Shown piece after piece: positions 54,059-64,000 of a stretch of 64,000 nucleotides of DNA. The stretch comes from Ralstonia sp. RRA (GTDB taxonomy: Bacteria > Pseudomonadota > Gammaproteobacteria > Burkholderiales > Burkholderiaceae), in assembly GCF_037023145.1 (NCBI RefSeq), contig NZ_CP146091.1:496001-560000 (forward strand). The letters run 5' to 3'. The first letter of the stretch is position 1. Each line of letters begins with the position of its first letter. The notes under the pieces are model-generated. The model had not been told where the DNA came from. It saw only the letters and a program-made list of their open reading frames with translations, and made no database searches. The translations under genes and the position numbers were made by a program.

Positions 54059-54853
54059 ATGCCGCTAGTCCGCTGGGGCGCAGCGCTGCAACGCCGCTGG
54101 CAGGCCATCGACCCCGCCGAGCGCGCCGGCTTCTTTGCCGGCATCCGCGCTTACGCACCGTCGCTGCCGCCGGTGTTCACCTGGGGCGTGGTGACAGGCG
54201 TGGCGATGAGCAAGTCGGTGCTGACCATTCCGCAGGCGATCGGCATGACGATCTTCGTCTATGCGGGGTCGTCGCAGTTGGCCGTGCTGCCGCTGCTGGC
54301 AGCGGGGCTGCCGATCTGGACGGTGCTGCTGACGGCGTTCATCGTCAACGTGCGCTTCATCATCTTCAGCGCGGGGCTCGCGCAGCATTTCGGGCACCTG
54401 CCGTTTGTGCGGCGGGTGGTCCTGGGCGTGTTCAACGGCGATCTGCCGTTTGTGCTGTTCACCCAGAAATATCCCTCCGCGGCGCCGGAGGCAGGCAAGG
54501 AAGGGTACTACTGGGGCATGGTCCTGCTGAGCTTCGTGGCTTGGCAGGTGTCGTCCATCCTGGGCATCGTCGCGGCGAGCCTGTTTCCTGACGCGTGGGG
54601 CCTGGCGCTGGCTGGGACGCTCGCGCTGATCCCTGTCATGGTGTCGACCATTCGTAGCCGTGCCACTCTCATGGCGGTGGCCGTGGCGGCGGTGCTGGCG
54701 CTGGTTGCCTTCAAGCTGCCGTATCGATTGAGCCTGGTGATTGCCGTCACCGGCGCCATGGCTGCAGGCCTGGCCGCTGATGAGGCCGCCGCGCGCCTGC
54801 AATGGCAGCGCCGCCGTGCGGCACAGCCGGTGGCCGAGGAGGAGGACGCATGA
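54059..54853 (+). CDS. azlC: AzlC family branched-chain amino acid exporter, large subunit
   Basis: Large subunit of a BrnFE/AzlCD-type exporter for branched-chain amino acids or methionine; 264 residues and about seven helices. The family blocks are GFFAGIRAYAPSLPPVFTWGVVTGVAMSKSVL, FVYAGSSQLAVLPLLAAGLPIWTVLLTAFIVNVRFIIFSAGL and LVAFKLPYRLSLVIAV. Its stop overlaps the azlD start by 4 bp (ATGA). Confidence 0.92.
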   Translation: MPLVRWGAALQRRWQAIDPAERAGFFAGIRAYAPSLPPVFTWGVVTGVAMSKSVLTIPQAIGMTIFVYAGSSQLAVLPLLAAGLPIWTVLLTAFIVNVRFIIFSAGLAQHFGHLPFVRRVVLGVFNGDLPFVLFTQKYPSAAPEAGKEGYYWGMVLLSFVAWQVSSILGIVAASLFPDAWGLALAGTLALIPVMVSTIRSRATLMAVAVAAVLALVAFKLPYRLSLVIAVTGAMAAGLAADEAAARLQWQRRRAAQPVAEEEDA

Positions 54854-55173
54854 GCGCGCTGGAGATCTGGCTGGTCATCGCGGGGATGACGGTGGTGACG
54901 ATCGTCACGCGTTCGCTGTTCCTGATCGTGGGCGACAAGGTTGCGCTGCCGATGCGCCTGCAGCACGCGCTGCGCTTTGCGCCAGCCGCAGCGCTCATCG
55001 CCATCGTGCTGCCTGACCTGCTCTGGAATCAGGGTCACTTCGATGCGACCTGGACCAACCCGAGGTTGATGGCCGGTGTTGCGGCCACCGCGTTCTATGT
55101 GGCGACGCGGCGCATGCTGGGCATGATCTTTGTCGGCATGGGGGTGTTCACCGTGCTGCGTCTCTGGGGATGA
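54850..55173 (+). CDS. azlD: AzlD small subunit of branched-chain amino acid exporter
   Basis: 107 residues, four predicted helices (IWLVIAGMTVVTIVTRSLFLIV; LRFAPAAALIAIVLPDLLW). The frame begins at 54802, but the ATG at 54850 couples to azlC (ATGA overlap) and gives the normal AzlD length. The stop overlaps the rarD start in the same way, so azlC, azlD and rarD form one transcript. Confidence 0.9.
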   Translation: MSALEIWLVIAGMTVVTIVTRSLFLIVGDKVALPMRLQHALRFAPAAALIAIVLPDLLWNQGHFDATWTNPRLMAGVAATAFYVATRRMLGMIFVGMGVFTVLRLWG

Positions 55174-56084
55174 CTGTGTCGGGCTCCGCTTCCACGCGCA
55201 ATGGCGTGATCTTCGCCTTCCTGGCCTACACGATGTGGGGCCTGTTTCCTCTGTACTTCAAGCTGCTCAAGGCTGTGTCGCCAGTGGAGATCCTGTCGCA
55301 CCGGGTGATCTGGTCATTGGCGGTGATGGTGGTGATCCTGCTCGTCAAGCGCCACTGGGCGTGGCTGTGGGCGCTGCGCACGCAGCCGCGCGTGGTGGGG
55401 CGCTACGCGGCCAGCACTGCACTGCTGGCGGCCAACTGGCTGACCTACATCTGGGCGGTCAACCATGACCACGTGCTCGACGCGAGCCTGGGCTACTTCA
55501 TCAACCCGCTGGTGGTGGTGATGTTGGCTGCGCTGGTGCTGGGCGAGCGGTTGCGGCCGGTGCAGTGGGTATCGGTGGCGTTGGCGGCGGCCGGCGTGGC
55601 ATGGCTCACGTGGCAGGCCGGCACGCTGCCGTGGATCGCGCTGGCGCTGGCGTTTTCGTTCGGGTTCTATGGCTTGCTGCGCAAGACTTCGCCGCTGGGC
55701 GCACTGGAGGGGCTGACGCTGGAGACGCTGCTGCTGTTTCCGCTGGCGCTGGCTTATCTGGGCTGGCTGGCTGCGCAGCAGCAGAACGCTTTCCTGGCTG
55801 CGTCGCCCGGCATGCAGTTGCTGCTGGCGCTGGCCGGTCCGCTGACGGCGTTGCCGTTGCTGCTGTTCGGCGCTGGGGCGCGGCGCATTCCGCTGTCGCT
55901 GCTGGGGCTGCTGCAGTACGTGAGCCCCACACTGCAGCTGCTGCTGGGCGTGTGGCTCTACAACGAGCCGTTTGCCGGGCCGAAGGTGGCGGGCTATGTG
56001 CTGATCTGGATCGGCCTGGCGGTCTACAGTGCCGAGAGCGCGCTGCGTCTGCAGCGTCGCCCCCAGGTGTCACCGGCTAAGTAG
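55170..56084 (+). CDS. rarD: EamA-family transporter RarD
   Basis: Inner-membrane DMT-superfamily protein of 304 residues with ten helices. The RarD signature is clear: [38 protein letters not shown] and [21 protein letters not shown], then [23 protein letters not shown]. coli RarD is linked to chloramphenicol sensitivity, but the true substrate is not established. It overlaps azlD by 4 bp and converges with the M66 protease gene, sharing 15 bp. Confidence 0.93.
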   Translation: MTVSGSASTRNGVIFAFLAYTMWGLFPLYFKLLKAVSPVEILSHRVIWSLAVMVVILLVKRHWAWLWALRTQPRVVGRYAASTALLAANWLTYIWAVNHDHVLDASLGYFINPLVVVMLAALVLGERLRPVQWVSVALAAAGVAWLTWQAGTLPWIALALAFSFGFYGLLRKTSPLGALEGLTLETLLLFPLALAYLGWLAAQQQNAFLAASPGMQLLLALAGPLTALPLLLFGAGARRIPLSLLGLLQYVSPTLQLLLGVWLYNEPFAGPKVAGYVLIWIGLAVYSAESALRLQRRPQVSPAK

Positions 56085-57965
56085 CACCGTCGGCGTGGCG
56101 GGCACGCCGTTCCACGCCATCGGTGTATCCAGCAGTTCCACCTTGGTGATGGCCTTGTCGCCAGGCACGTTGATGGTCCACAGCTTGAAGCTGTCGCCGC
56201 TGGTCGGGTCCGTTGTGCTGGCGGCGGGTGTGCCGGTCGGGCTGAACCACGGGCGGAAGCCGCCTTGCAGCACACGCGTGATCTGCGAGCCATCGGCGTA
56301 GGTCACGCGCACGGTGTAGTCGCAGCCGCTGGCGTGGCAGTACCACGCATACGTGCCGGTGTTGGGCACGATGGCAGCGCGGTCGGCAGCGCTGGCCGGG
56401 TCAAACGTCTGGATCAGGTTGCCCGTGAACGGCAGCGGCGGATAGATCTGCGAGACACCCGCCGTGCCCGCGCGGCTCAACGTGATGGCGATGGCGTAGA
56501 CCGGTACGTTGGTCTGCGTCGGCAGGTTCTGGTTGATGCCGTACAGGCCGTTGCTGGTGGTCGTGGGCGTGTAGGCCACGCGGGCCTGGGTGGTCGTATT
56601 CCACTGGCTGTAACCGGTGGGCGAAGCCGCGTCGACCAGGATGCGGTTCTGCAGCCAAGCCTGCATTTTTCCCGTATTGAAATCCGAGAACGTCGCGAAC
56701 TTGTAGCCCGGCGATTGATCGCCCGCGCCGCCCTGCATCGGGTCTTGCTTGATGCACCGGTTGGCGGAATCGGTCTGGTGGCCAGTCGCACAGTTGGCGT
56801 AGCTGCTGGCCGTGGTCGGCACGCGGATGTCGAGGAACTGGTTCTTGTTCGGGTCGTAGCCCCATACCGAACCGGTCAGGCTGCCGCCCGCGTACGGATA
56901 CGTGCCGGCGGTATAGGCATCGCCCGCATGCGGCAAGCCGAACGCATGGCCCTGCTCGTGGATGAAGATGCCGGTGTAGTTTTGGTCGCCCACGCCCGCA
57001 TTGCCACCGCCGAGGCCGCCGCCGAGGGACACCGGCTTGTTCGTCACCGGGTCGACCGGCAGGATCGGCGCGTAGTACTGGTTGTTGGTCGGGCCTTCGC
57101 CGTTGGCGTTGCGCAGGCTCTGGATCAGGCTGAGCACCGAACTCATCACCGCGTAGCCTTCCTTCTGCTGGCTCATGGCCGTGACCACGTAGGCCGGCTG
57201 CGCTACGTTGGCGCTGTCTGCACGCGGCGCGATCACCATGCTGGGCCACGACACGCGCCCGATCGGGTGATTGGCTGCCGTCAGTGCCGAGACCGGCCAC
57301 TTGGCGAAGATCTCCTGCTGCGTCACGGCGTCCGGCGCCTTGACGGTCGACAGCGGCGTCGTATTCGAATCGTTCGCGCCAAAGAGGTAGAACGGCAGTA
57401 CACGCAGCGTGATGTCGGCGTTGGTGCCGAAGCTGGGCGTGTGGCTGGTGCTGGCGGTGTAGTTGGCTGCCGATACGCGGAACGCCGTGCCGGGCACCAT
57501 CCACGTGGCAGGTACGGTCACGCTCCAGCGGTCGGTTGCGTACGGGCGGCCGGCAGATTCCGTGGGCGGCAGGGAGGCTGGCGCATTCAGCGCCAGGCTG
57601 CCGACCAGCGCGCCGTTGCGCCAGGCTTCCAGCTTCGGTTGCTGCACGTCTGCCTGACCGATCGACACCAGCGCCAGTGCTCCGCGATTGCCGGTGAGCT
57701 GCAGCGTGCCGGTGGTGTTCGGCAGCGTCCAGGTGATGCCGCCCTCAGGCAGCACATGCGTCTGCGCAAACTCCAGCTTGTTCAGCGCGAGTGGGCCGGC
57801 GGCCGGCGTGGTGGGCGAACTGGGAGTGCCGGTCGATCCGCCGTCCGGTTGGGTGCTCGATGTGGTGCTGGTGGCGCCACCATCGCCGCCGCCGCAAGCG
57901 GTCAGCAATAGGGTGGTCAAGGCGGCCGCCAGCGCGGCGCGGCCCAGGATTGGCGCTTGGCTCAT
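56070..57965 (-). CDS. Lipoprotein metalloprotease, M66 (StcE/TagA-like) family
   Basis: 631 residues. The signal peptide ends in the lipobox LLTACGGG, so the protein should be lipid-anchored, with a Gly/Ser/Thr/Pro-rich linker to about residue 55. The catalytic domain has [14 protein letters not shown] (336-349), the extended metzincin motif HExxHxxGxxH followed by AGD as in StcE. StcE-type enzymes cut heavily O-glycosylated proteins. A C-terminal beta-type region (about 460-631) has two paired cysteines (YCHASGC). Its 3' end overlaps rarD by 15 bp. Confidence 0.87.
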   Translation of the reverse strand: MSQAPILGRAALAAALTTLLLTACGGGDGGATSTTSSTQPDGGSTGTPSSPTTPAAGPLALNKLEFAQTHVLPEGGITWTLPNTTGTLQLTGNRGALALVSIGQADVQQPKLEAWRNGALVGSLALNAPASLPPTESAGRPYATDRWSVTVPATWMVPGTAFRVSAANYTASTSHTPSFGTNADITLRVLPFYLFGANDSNTTPLSTVKAPDAVTQQEIFAKWPVSALTAANHPIGRVSWPSMVIAPRADSANVAQPAYVVTAMSQQKEGYAVMSSVLSLIQSLRNANGEGPTNNQYYAPILPVDPVTNKPVSLGGGLGGGNAGVGDQNYTGIFIHEQGHAFGLPHAGDAYTAGTYPYAGGSLTGSVWGYDPNKNQFLDIRVPTTASSYANCATGHQTDSANRCIKQDPMQGGAGDQSPGYKFATFSDFNTGKMQAWLQNRILVDAASPTGYSQWNTTTQARVAYTPTTTSNGLYGINQNLPTQTNVPVYAIAITLSRAGTAGVSQIYPPLPFTGNLIQTFDPASAADRAAIVPNTGTYAWYCHASGCDYTVRVTYADGSQITRVLQGGFRPWFSPTGTPAASTTDPTSGDSFKLWTINVPGDKAITKVELLDTPMAWNGVPATPTVLLSR

Positions 57966-58106
57966 GGAAAACTCCCGACGTATTTATGTTTATTGGTGCG
58001 CACATTCTAGCTTTGTGGAGGATTGTGAAGCTAGGCGCGCTCCCCTAGTCAGGGGATTCGGGGTTTCGTTCGTCCGTTTTACGGCGAGGGTGCAAGGGTG
58101 ATCAGG

Positions 58107-58112
58107 TAAAAT
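58107..58112 (+). promoter_or_regulatory. -10-like TAAAAT upstream of pgk
   Basis: TAAAAT, 33 bp before the pgk ATG, fits a -10 element; TAAA[AC]T is a recurring -10-like string in this window (also before rhlE and both pglL copies). The -35 is not obvious. Confidence 0.4.
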
Positions 58113-58144
58113 CGTCGTTTTCCGCGATTCCTACTGTTGCTGCC

Positions 58145-59356
58145 ATGCCTCACGTCCTGCGTCTGTCCGATCTCATCTCCGAAGGCAAACTTGCCGGCAA
58201 GCGCGTGTTTATCCGCGCCGACCTCAACGTGCCGCAAGACGACGCCGGCAACATCACCGAAGACACCCGCATCCGCGCTTCCGTGCCGGCCATCGAGGCT
58301 GCGCTGGGCGCCGGTGCTGCCGTGATGGTCACGTCGCACCTGGGCCGCCCGACCGAGGGCGAATTCAAGCCGGAAGATTCGCTGGCGCCGGTGGCCAAGC
58401 GCTTGGCTGAGCTGCTGGGCCGTGATGTGAAGCTGGTGCAGAACTGGGTTGATGGTGTGGAAGTGGCGCCCGGCCAGGTCGTGCTGCTGGAAAACTGCCG
58501 CGTGAACAAGGGCGAGAAGAAGAACAGCGACGAACTGGCCCAGAAGATGGCCAAGCTGTGCGACGTCTACGTCAACGATGCCTTTGGTACCGCCCACCGC
58601 GCGGAAGCTACCACCCACGGTATCGCCAAGTTCGCCCCGGTGGCCTGTGCTGGTCCGCTGCTGGCCGCTGAACTGGACGCGCTGGGCAAGGCACTGGGCC
58701 AGCCGGCACGCCCGCTGGTCGCTATCGTGGCTGGCTCCAAGGTGTCGACCAAGCTGACCATCCTCAAATCGCTGGCCGACAAGGTGGACAACCTGATCGT
58801 CGGCGGCGGCATCGCCAACACGTTCATGCTGGCTGCCGGCCTGAAGATCGGCAAGTCGCTGGCCGAAGCCGATCTGGTGGGCGATGCCAAAGCCATCATC
58901 GAAGCGATGGCCGCCCGCGGCGCCTCGGTGCCCATTCCCGTTGATGTGGTTTGCGCCAAGGAATTCAGCGCAACCGCGGCTGCCACCGTCAAGGACGCAA
59001 AGGACGTGGCAGACGACGACATGATTCTCGACATCGGCCCGAAGACCGCCGCGCAACTGGCTGATCAGTTGAAGGCTGCCGGCACCATCGTGTGGAACGG
59101 CCCGGTCGGCGTGTTCGAGTTCGACCAGTTCGGCAACGGCACCAAGGTGCTGGCCGAGGCGATTGCTGCCTCGTCGGGCTTCTCGATTGCAGGCGGCGGC
59201 GACACGCTGGCTGCCATCGCCAAGTACAACATCGCCGACAAGGTGGGCTATATCTCCACCGGCGGCGGTGCGTTCCTGGAGTTCCTGGAAGGCAAGACGT
59301 TGCCGGCCGTGGAGATCCTCGAGCAGCGCGCACAGAACCAGGCAACCACGGCCTGA
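58145..59356 (+). CDS. pgk: Phosphoglycerate kinase
   Basis: Glycolytic enzyme converting 1,3-bisphosphoglycerate and ADP to 3-phosphoglycerate and ATP; 403 residues. It has the N-domain substrate site [26 protein letters not shown], and the C-domain nucleotide-binding [23 protein letters not shown] and [17 protein letters not shown]. Full length. It starts the pgk-pyk-fba cluster. Confidence 0.97.
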   Translation: MPHVLRLSDLISEGKLAGKRVFIRADLNVPQDDAGNITEDTRIRASVPAIEAALGAGAAVMVTSHLGRPTEGEFKPEDSLAPVAKRLAELLGRDVKLVQNWVDGVEVAPGQVVLLENCRVNKGEKKNSDELAQKMAKLCDVYVNDAFGTAHRAEATTHGIAKFAPVACAGPLLAAELDALGKALGQPARPLVAIVAGSKVSTKLTILKSLADKVDNLIVGGGIANTFMLAAGLKIGKSLAEADLVGDAKAIIEAMAARGASVPIPVDVVCAKEFSATAAATVKDAKDVADDDMILDIGPKTAAQLADQLKAAGTIVWNGPVGVFEFDQFGNGTKVLAEAIAASSGFSIAGGGDTLAAIAKYNIADKVGYISTGGGAFLEFLEGKTLPAVEILEQRAQNQATTA

Positions 59357-59416
59357 TTGCGCGGCTTGACTCCACATCGGCTCGCATTGCCCAATAACAC
59401 CAACGAGACACCGCCC

Positions 59417-60856
59417 ATGACCCGCGCCACCAAGATCGTCGCCACGCTCGGCCCCGCGTCCAGCACGCAGGAAGTCCTGACCCGCATGATCTCGGCGGGG
59501 GTGGACGTGGTGCGGCTGAACTTCTCGCACGGCACCGCGCAGGATCACATCGACCGCGCACAGCTCGTGCGTGAGGTGGCGCGCTCGGTGGGTCGCGAAG
59601 TGGCCATCATGGCCGACCTGCAGGGCCCGAAAATCCGCGTCGGCAAGTTCGAGAACGGCAAGATCACGCTGAACCCGGGCGACCGCTTTACGCTGGATGC
59701 GCGTTGCGAACTGGGCAACCAGGAGCGCGCCGGCCTCGACTACAAGGAACTGCCGCGCGACGTCGGCCCCGGTGACTTGTTGCTGCTCAACGACGGCCTG
59801 ATCGTGCTGCAGGTCGAGCGCGTGGTGGGCGAAGAGATCGAAACCATCGTCAAGATCGGCGGCGAGCTGTCCAACAACAAGGGCATCAACCGCCAGGGCG
59901 GCGGGCTGTCGGCACCCGCGCTGACGGCCAAGGACATGGAAGACATCAAGACCGCGATGGCGCTGGGCGCCGATTACGTCGCGGTCAGCTTCCCAAAGAA
60001 CGCCACTGACATGGAAATGGCGCGCCAACTGGCCGTGGTGGCCGGTGCGCCGCACAACCACAAGCCGCGCATGATCGCCAAGATCGAGCGCGCCGAGGCC
60101 ATCCGCCCGGGTGTGCTCGAAGAGATCCTGGCCGCGTCCGACGGCATCATGGTCGCCCGTGGTGACTTGGCGGTGGAAGTGGGCAACGCGGCGGTGCCGG
60201 CGCTGCAGAAGCGCATGATCAAGCTCGCGCGCGAAGCCAACAAGCTCACCATCACCGCCACGCAGATGATGGAATCGATGATCGTCAACCCGGTGCCGAC
60301 GCGCGCCGAGGTGTCGGACGTCGCCAACGCCGTGCTCGATGGCACCGATGCCGTGATGCTCTCCGCCGAGACCGCCGCAGGCCGCTATCCCGTAGAGACC
60401 ATCGAAGCCATGGCAGCCATCTGCGTGGAAGCCGAGAAGTCGCAACCGGTGCACCTGGACACGGACTTCCTCGAACAGACGTTCAGCCGTATCGACCAAT
60501 CGATCGCCATGGGGGCGCTGTTCACGGCCTACCATTTACAGGTGAAGGCGATTGCCGCACTGACCGATTCCGGCGCCACCGCGTTGTGGATGAGCCGTCA
60601 CGGTATCAACGTGCCGATCTATGCGATGACGCCCAATGTGGGCTCGCAACGCAAGATGGCGCTGTACCGCAACGTGCAGGCGTTGTCGATGGCCACCAGC
60701 TCCGACCGCGACGAGGCGCTGCATCAGGCGGAAGAGCTGCTGGTTGCGCGCGGCGTCGTGCAGCGCGGCGACTTCATCGTCCTGACCGTCGGCGAGCCGA
60801 TGGGGCAGGCGGGCGGCACCAACACACTCAAGATTGTCCGCGTCGGCATGCACTGA
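59417..60856 (+). CDS. pyk: Pyruvate kinase
   Basis: Converts phosphoenolpyruvate and ADP to pyruvate and ATP; 479 residues from the ATG at 59417 (MTRATKIVATLGPAS). The frame reaches back to 59357 without similarity. Visible are ATLGPASS, RLNFSHG, ADLQGPKIRVG, the active-site MIAKIERAEAI, GIMVARGDLAVEVG and TATQMMESM. It lies 60 bp after pgk. Confidence 0.97.
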   Translation: MTRATKIVATLGPASSTQEVLTRMISAGVDVVRLNFSHGTAQDHIDRAQLVREVARSVGREVAIMADLQGPKIRVGKFENGKITLNPGDRFTLDARCELGNQERAGLDYKELPRDVGPGDLLLLNDGLIVLQVERVVGEEIETIVKIGGELSNNKGINRQGGGLSAPALTAKDMEDIKTAMALGADYVAVSFPKNATDMEMARQLAVVAGAPHNHKPRMIAKIERAEAIRPGVLEEILAASDGIMVARGDLAVEVGNAAVPALQKRMIKLAREANKLTITATQMMESMIVNPVPTRAEVSDVANAVLDGTDAVMLSAETAAGRYPVETIEAMAAICVEAEKSQPVHLDTDFLEQTFSRIDQSIAMGALFTAYHLQVKAIAALTDSGATALWMSRHGINVPIYAMTPNVGSQRKMALYRNVQALSMATSSDRDEALHQAEELLVARGVVQRGDFIVLTVGEPMGQAGGTNTLKIVRVGMH

Positions 60857-60945
60857 GGCCTGACGCCCACGACGGAACGTAGATTGCTAGCCAAACAAGA
60901 TACGTTCCTGAGAACCGAATACAGATCGACCCATAGGAGAAAACC

Positions 60946-62010
60946 ATGCCACTCGTTTCCATGCGCCAACTGCTGGACCACGCCGCTGAAAACGGCTACG
61001 GCCTGCCGGCATTCAACGTGAACAACCTGGAGCAAGTCCAGGCCGTGATGGAAGCCGCCAAGGAAACCGGCGCGCCGGTGATCCTGCAAGCCAGCGCAGG
61101 CGCTCGCAAGTACGCCGGCGAGTCCTTCATCAAGCACCTGATCCAGGCCGCCGTTGAAGCCTATCCGGAGATCCCGCTGGTGATGCACCAGGATCACGGC
61201 CAAAGCCCGGCGATCTGCCAAGGCGCCATCGACCTGGGCTTCGGCTCGGTCATGATGGACGGCTCGCTGCGTGAAGACGGCAAGACCCCGGCCGACTTCG
61301 ACTACAACGTCGACGTGACGCGCCGCGTGGTGGAAATGGCCCACAAGGTTGGCGTGACGGTGGAAGGCGAACTCGGCTGCCTGGGCTCGCTGGAAACCGG
61401 CATGGCTGGCGAGGAAGACGGCATTGGCGCTGAAGGCGTGCTCGACCACTCGTCGCTGCTGACCGATCCGGAAGAGGCTGCCCAGTTCGTCAAGGCGACC
61501 CAGCTCGACGCCCTGGCCATCGCCATCGGCACGAGCCACGGCGCGTACAAGTTCTCGCGCAAGCCCACGGGCGACATCCTGGCGATCAGCCGCGTGAAGG
61601 AAATCCACGCGCGCATCCCGAACACCCACCTGGTGATGCACGGCTCGTCCTCCGTGCCGCAAGAGCTGCTGGCCATCATCAACCAGTACGGCGGCAAGAT
61701 GAAGGAAACCTACGGCGTGCCGGTCGAAGAGATCCAGGAAGCCATCAAGTACGGCGTGCGCAAGATCAACATCGACACCGACATCCGCCTGGCAATGACC
61801 GGCGCGGTGCGCAAGTTCCTGGCTGAAAACCCGGACAAGTTCGATGCCCGCGAGTGGCTCAAGCCCGCGCGCGAAGCTGCCAAGCAGGTCTGCAAGGCAC
61901 GCTACATCCAGTTCGGCTGCGAAGGCCAGGCCGGCAAGATCAAGCCGATCGGCCTGTCGGTGATGGCAACCGACTACGCAAACGGCAAGCTGGCGCAAGT
62001 GGTGCAATAA
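60946..62010 (+). CDS. fba: Class II fructose-bisphosphate aldolase
   Basis: Zn-dependent aldolase (CbbA type) of 354 residues; splits or forms fructose-1,6-bisphosphate. [22 protein letters not shown] supplies the catalytic Asp and Zn-binding His; [22 protein letters not shown] and [18 protein letters not shown] are the expected phosphate-binding and Zn segments. It has a good ribosome binding site (AGGAG) and ends at a terminator. Confidence 0.96.
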   Translation: MPLVSMRQLLDHAAENGYGLPAFNVNNLEQVQAVMEAAKETGAPVILQASAGARKYAGESFIKHLIQAAVEAYPEIPLVMHQDHGQSPAICQGAIDLGFGSVMMDGSLREDGKTPADFDYNVDVTRRVVEMAHKVGVTVEGELGCLGSLETGMAGEEDGIGAEGVLDHSSLLTDPEEAAQFVKATQLDALAIAIGTSHGAYKFSRKPTGDILAISRVKEIHARIPNTHLVMHGSSSVPQELLAIINQYGGKMKETYGVPVEEIQEAIKYGVRKINIDTDIRLAMTGAVRKFLAENPDKFDAREWLKPAREAAKQVCKARYIQFGCEGQAGKIKPIGLSVMATDYANGKLAQVVQ

Positions 62011-62031
62011 GCATTTCGCGTCACAATGAGC

Positions 62032-62060
62032 AAACGGCTGGCTCTGCGCCAGCCGTTTTG
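62032..62060 (+). terminator. Terminator after fba
   Basis: AAACGGCTGG and CCAGCCGTTTT pair across a 7-nt loop and end in TTTT, 22 bp after the fba stop. Confidence 0.82.
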
Positions 62061-62075
62061 CATGGGGCCGGCACG

Positions 62076-62081
62076 TATAAT
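62076..62081 (+). promoter_or_regulatory. TATAAT -10 of the purC promoter
   Basis: A perfect TATAAT lies 40 bp before the GTG start of purC, just after the fba terminator. This places transcription start near 62088 and excludes the upstream in-frame ATG at 62080 as the start codon. The -35 is weak. Confidence 0.65.
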
Positions 62082-62121
62082 GTCGGCCTTCCACGTTTTT
62101 CACCTTCCACTGGGTTCCGCC

Positions 62122-63060
62122 GTGTCCGCCGCCGTTAATAACCCCGCCGCCGCATCCTCCGCCCTTTATGAATCGTCGATCACCAGCCTGCCGTTGCTCG
62201 GCCGCGGCAAGGTGCGCGAGAACTACGCTGTCGGCGACGACAAGCTGCTGATGGTCACCACCGACCGCCTGTCGGCGTTTGACGTGATCCTCGGCCAACC
62301 GATTCCGGACAAGGGCAAGGTGCTCGCGCAGATGTCGGACTTCTGGTTCAACAAGCTGCGCCACATCGTGCCGACGCACGAAACGGGCATCGCACCGGAA
62401 ACCGTGGTGGCCCCGAATGAAGTCGACCAGGTGCGCGGCCGCGCCATCGTAGTCAAGCGCCTCAAACCGATCCTGGTGGAAGCCGTGGTGCGCGGCTACC
62501 TGGCCGGCAGCGGCTGGAAGGACTACCAGGCCACCGGCGCTGTGTGCGGTGTGCAGTTGGCCCCCGGCCTGCAGAACGCGCAGAAGCTGCCCGAGCCGAT
62601 CTTCACCCCCGCCGCCAAGGCCGAGATGGGTGAGCATGACGAGAACATCTCCTTCGATGAAGTCGAGCGCCGCATCGGCCCGGCCCTCGCCGCGCAGATC
62701 CGCGACGTGAGCATCCGTCTGTACAAGGAAGCCTCCGACTTTGCCGCCACGCGCGGCATCATCATTGCTGACACCAAGTTTGAGTTCGGCCTGGACGAGA
62801 ACGGCACCCTCACGCTGATGGACGAGGCGCTCACCGCCGATTCGTCGCGCTTCTGGCCGGCCGATTCGTACCAAGTGGGCACCAACCCGCCGTCGTTCGA
62901 CAAGCAATTCGTGCGCGACTGGCTCGAAGCCGTGCGCATCGACGGCCAGCCGTGGCCGAAGACTGCACCGGCGCCGCAATTGCCCGCCGACGTGATCGAA
63001 AAGACCGCCAGCAAGTACCGTGAAGCACTGACCCGCCTGACCGGCGAGTCGCTGCGTTAA
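62122..63060 (+). CDS. purC: SAICAR synthetase PurC (GTG start)
   Basis: Purine-synthesis enzyme joining CAIR and aspartate with ATP; 312 residues from GTG at 62122 ([11 protein letters not shown]). The frame is open to 62026, but that segment precedes the promoter TATAAT. The family blocks are [74 protein letters not shown] and [16 protein letters not shown]. It begins the purC-purE-purK operon. Confidence 0.96.
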   Translation: MSAAVNNPAAASSALYESSITSLPLLGRGKVRENYAVGDDKLLMVTTDRLSAFDVILGQPIPDKGKVLAQMSDFWFNKLRHIVPTHETGIAPETVVAPNEVDQVRGRAIVVKRLKPILVEAVVRGYLAGSGWKDYQATGAVCGVQLAPGLQNAQKLPEPIFTPAAKAEMGEHDENISFDEVERRIGPALAAQIRDVSIRLYKEASDFAATRGIIIADTKFEFGLDENGTLTLMDEALTADSSRFWPADSYQVGTNPPSFDKQFVRDWLEAVRIDGQPWPKTAPAPQLPADVIEKTASKYREALTRLTGESLR

Positions 63061-63075
63061 ACCGGAGCGATGACG

Positions 63076-63585
63076 ATGACCGTACAGCAATCCGCTCCGC
63101 TCGTTGGCGTGGTGATGGGCTCCAGCTCCGACTGGGAAATCATGCGCCACGCCGTCGACATGCTCACCCAGTTCGGCATTCCGTTTGAGGCGCAGGTCGT
63201 CTCGGCGCACCGCATGCCGGACGACATGTTCCGCTACGCTGAAGCCGCACGCGGCCGGGGTTTGCGCGCCATCATCGCCGGTGCCGGCGGGGCGGCGCAC
63301 TTGCCGGGCATGATCGCCGCCAAGACCATCGTGCCGGTGTTCGGCGTGCCGGTGCCGTCCAAGTACCTGCGCGGCGAAGATTCGCTGCTCTCCATCGTGC
63401 AGATGCCCAAGGGCATTCCGGTGTCGACGTTTGCCATCGGCGAAGCGGGTGCGGCCAATGCGGCGCTCGCGGCCATCGCCACCATCGCCACGACCGATTC
63501 GGCACTGGCCGACAAGCTCGAAGCCTTCCGCGCGCAACAAACCGAAGTGGCACGCGGCATGACGCTGCCTGTGCACGGCGCCTAA
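63076..63585 (+). CDS. purE: N5-CAIR mutase PurE
   Basis: Converts N5-carboxyaminoimidazole ribonucleotide to CAIR; 169 residues. I prefer the ATG at 63076 because GGAG is 8 nt upstream; the ATG at 63070 is too close to it. It contains [42 protein letters not shown] and [24 protein letters not shown]. It lies 15 bp after purC and 20 bp before purK. Confidence 0.96.
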   Translation: MTVQQSAPLVGVVMGSSSDWEIMRHAVDMLTQFGIPFEAQVVSAHRMPDDMFRYAEAARGRGLRAIIAGAGGAAHLPGMIAAKTIVPVFGVPVPSKYLRGEDSLLSIVQMPKGIPVSTFAIGEAGAANAALAAIATIATTDSALADKLEAFRAQQTEVARGMTLPVHGA

Positions 63586-63605
63586 GCAACTCCTGATACC
63601 GATTC

Positions 63606-64000
63606 ATGGCCGACGACCTGAACCCGCGCCTGGCGCAAGCCCACACCGCGGAATCCCGCGCGCTGAACGTTCCCAACGCGATCCTGCCCGATGCCTGGCT
63701 GGGCATGCTCGGTGGCGGCCAGCTCGGCCGCATGTTCGCGCACGCCGCGCAGGCGATGGGCTACAAGGTGTGCGTGTTGGACCCGGATCCGAGCAGCCCC
63801 GCCGGCACCATCGCCGAGCGTCACCTGTGCGCCGGTTACACCGATGAAGCCGCGCTGGCCGAAATGGCCGCGCTGTGCCCGGCCGTCACCACCGAATTCG
63901 AGAACGTGCCGGCGCAAGCGCTGGACAAGCTTGAGCAACTTGGCGCATTCGTTGCGCCGCGCGCCAACTGCGTGTCGATCGCGCAGAACCGCATCGCCGA
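63606..64000 (+). CDS. purK: N5-CAIR synthetase PurK, N-terminal part (cut by window end)
   Basis: ATP-grasp enzyme making N5-CAIR from AIR and bicarbonate. 131 codons are visible from the ATG at 63606; the rest lies beyond the window. The N-terminus has the PurK dinucleotide-type fold [36 protein letters not shown], then [15 protein letters not shown] and ISAQNR-like SIAQNRIA, as expected. Follows purE in the standard order. Confidence 0.93.
   Translation, partial: MADDLNPRLAQAHTAESRALNVPNAILPDAWLGMLGGGQLGRMFAHAAQAMGYKVCVLDPDPSSPAGTIAERHLCAGYTDEAALAEMAALCPAVTTEFENVPAQALDKLEQLGAFVAPRANCVSIAQNRIA

Noticed and set aside
58079..60535. 818-codon minus-strand frame across pgk and pyk
   Set aside because: Spans two genuine glycolytic genes on the other strand, and its His/Gly/Arg-rich translation has no recognisable fold.
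62026..62121. Upstream in-frame ATG codons (62026, 62080) as the purC start
   Set aside because: A perfect TATAAT at 62076-62081 overlaps the second, and the fba terminator covers the first, so both lie before the transcription start.
60724..63576. 950-codon minus-strand frame over fba, purC and purE
   Set aside because: A shadow of three conserved genes on the plus strand with no similarity of its own.

Overview
The window looks like a piece of the main chromosome of a Ralstonia-type betaproteobacterium (Burkholderiaceae). The coding sequence is GC-rich. The right half carries a gene order I recognise from Ralstonia: recA-recX-DUF2889-sucCD-terC-type IV pilin-pglL-moaC-bepA-like, then waaF, azlCD-rarD, and pgk-pyk-fba-purC-purE-purK. 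The species cannot be fixed from this sequence alone. I see no transposase, phage gene, integrase, rRNA or CRISPR array. One tRNA gene (elongator Met, CAT) is present.

Left part (1-33 kb) is mostly accessory metabolism arranged as small regulator-plus-effector modules. These are: fadE (cut by the window start) with a TetR/PsrA-like regulator; an acetylpolyamine deacetylase-like enzyme with an MHS-family importer and a divergent LysR gene; rhlE and a SrkA/YihE-like kinase; a pirin divergent from a LysR gene; an orphan OmpR-type response regulator; a six-gene branched-chain-amino-acid-type ABC transporter operon with a fused LivHM permease and an embedded OsmC gene; a flavin monooxygenase/SRPBCC pair; LysR-MFS-aspartoacylase-like; an MFS exporter divergent from an ArsR-type repressor across a very long perfect inverted repeat; a TetR-Baeyer-Villiger monooxygenase-alpha/beta hydrolase cassette; a PilZ protein; and a c-type cytochrome in a visibly lower-GC patch beside tRNA-Met. 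An unusual MHS transporter with a large periplasmic-type insertion follows.

Middle part (33-48 kb): a TctD/TctE-like two-component system is translationally coupled to a small DUF4212 symporter subunit that has no partner here. Next come recA with a clear CTG-N10-CAG LexA box, recX, the succinyl-CoA synthetase genes and terC. Then comes the most interesting block: three type IV pilin genes and two tandem paralogous PglL-type O-oligosaccharyltransferases. Pilins 1 and 2 each have a sigma-54 promoter preceded by helically phased TGTC repeats (PilR-like sites), and each carries a Ser/Pro/Ala-rich segment of the kind PglL enzymes glycosylate. Pilin 3 lacks all three features.

Right part (48-64 kb) is housekeeping: molybdopterin synthesis (moaC), envelope proteolysis (BepA-like), LPS heptosyltransferase waaF, export (azlCD, rarD), a lipoprotein metalloprotease of the M66/StcE type, lower glycolysis (pgk, pyk, fba) and purine synthesis (purC, purE, purK; the last cut by the window end).

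Starts were re-chosen where an upstream in-frame extension lacked a ribosome binding site. Several genes use GTG or TTG.
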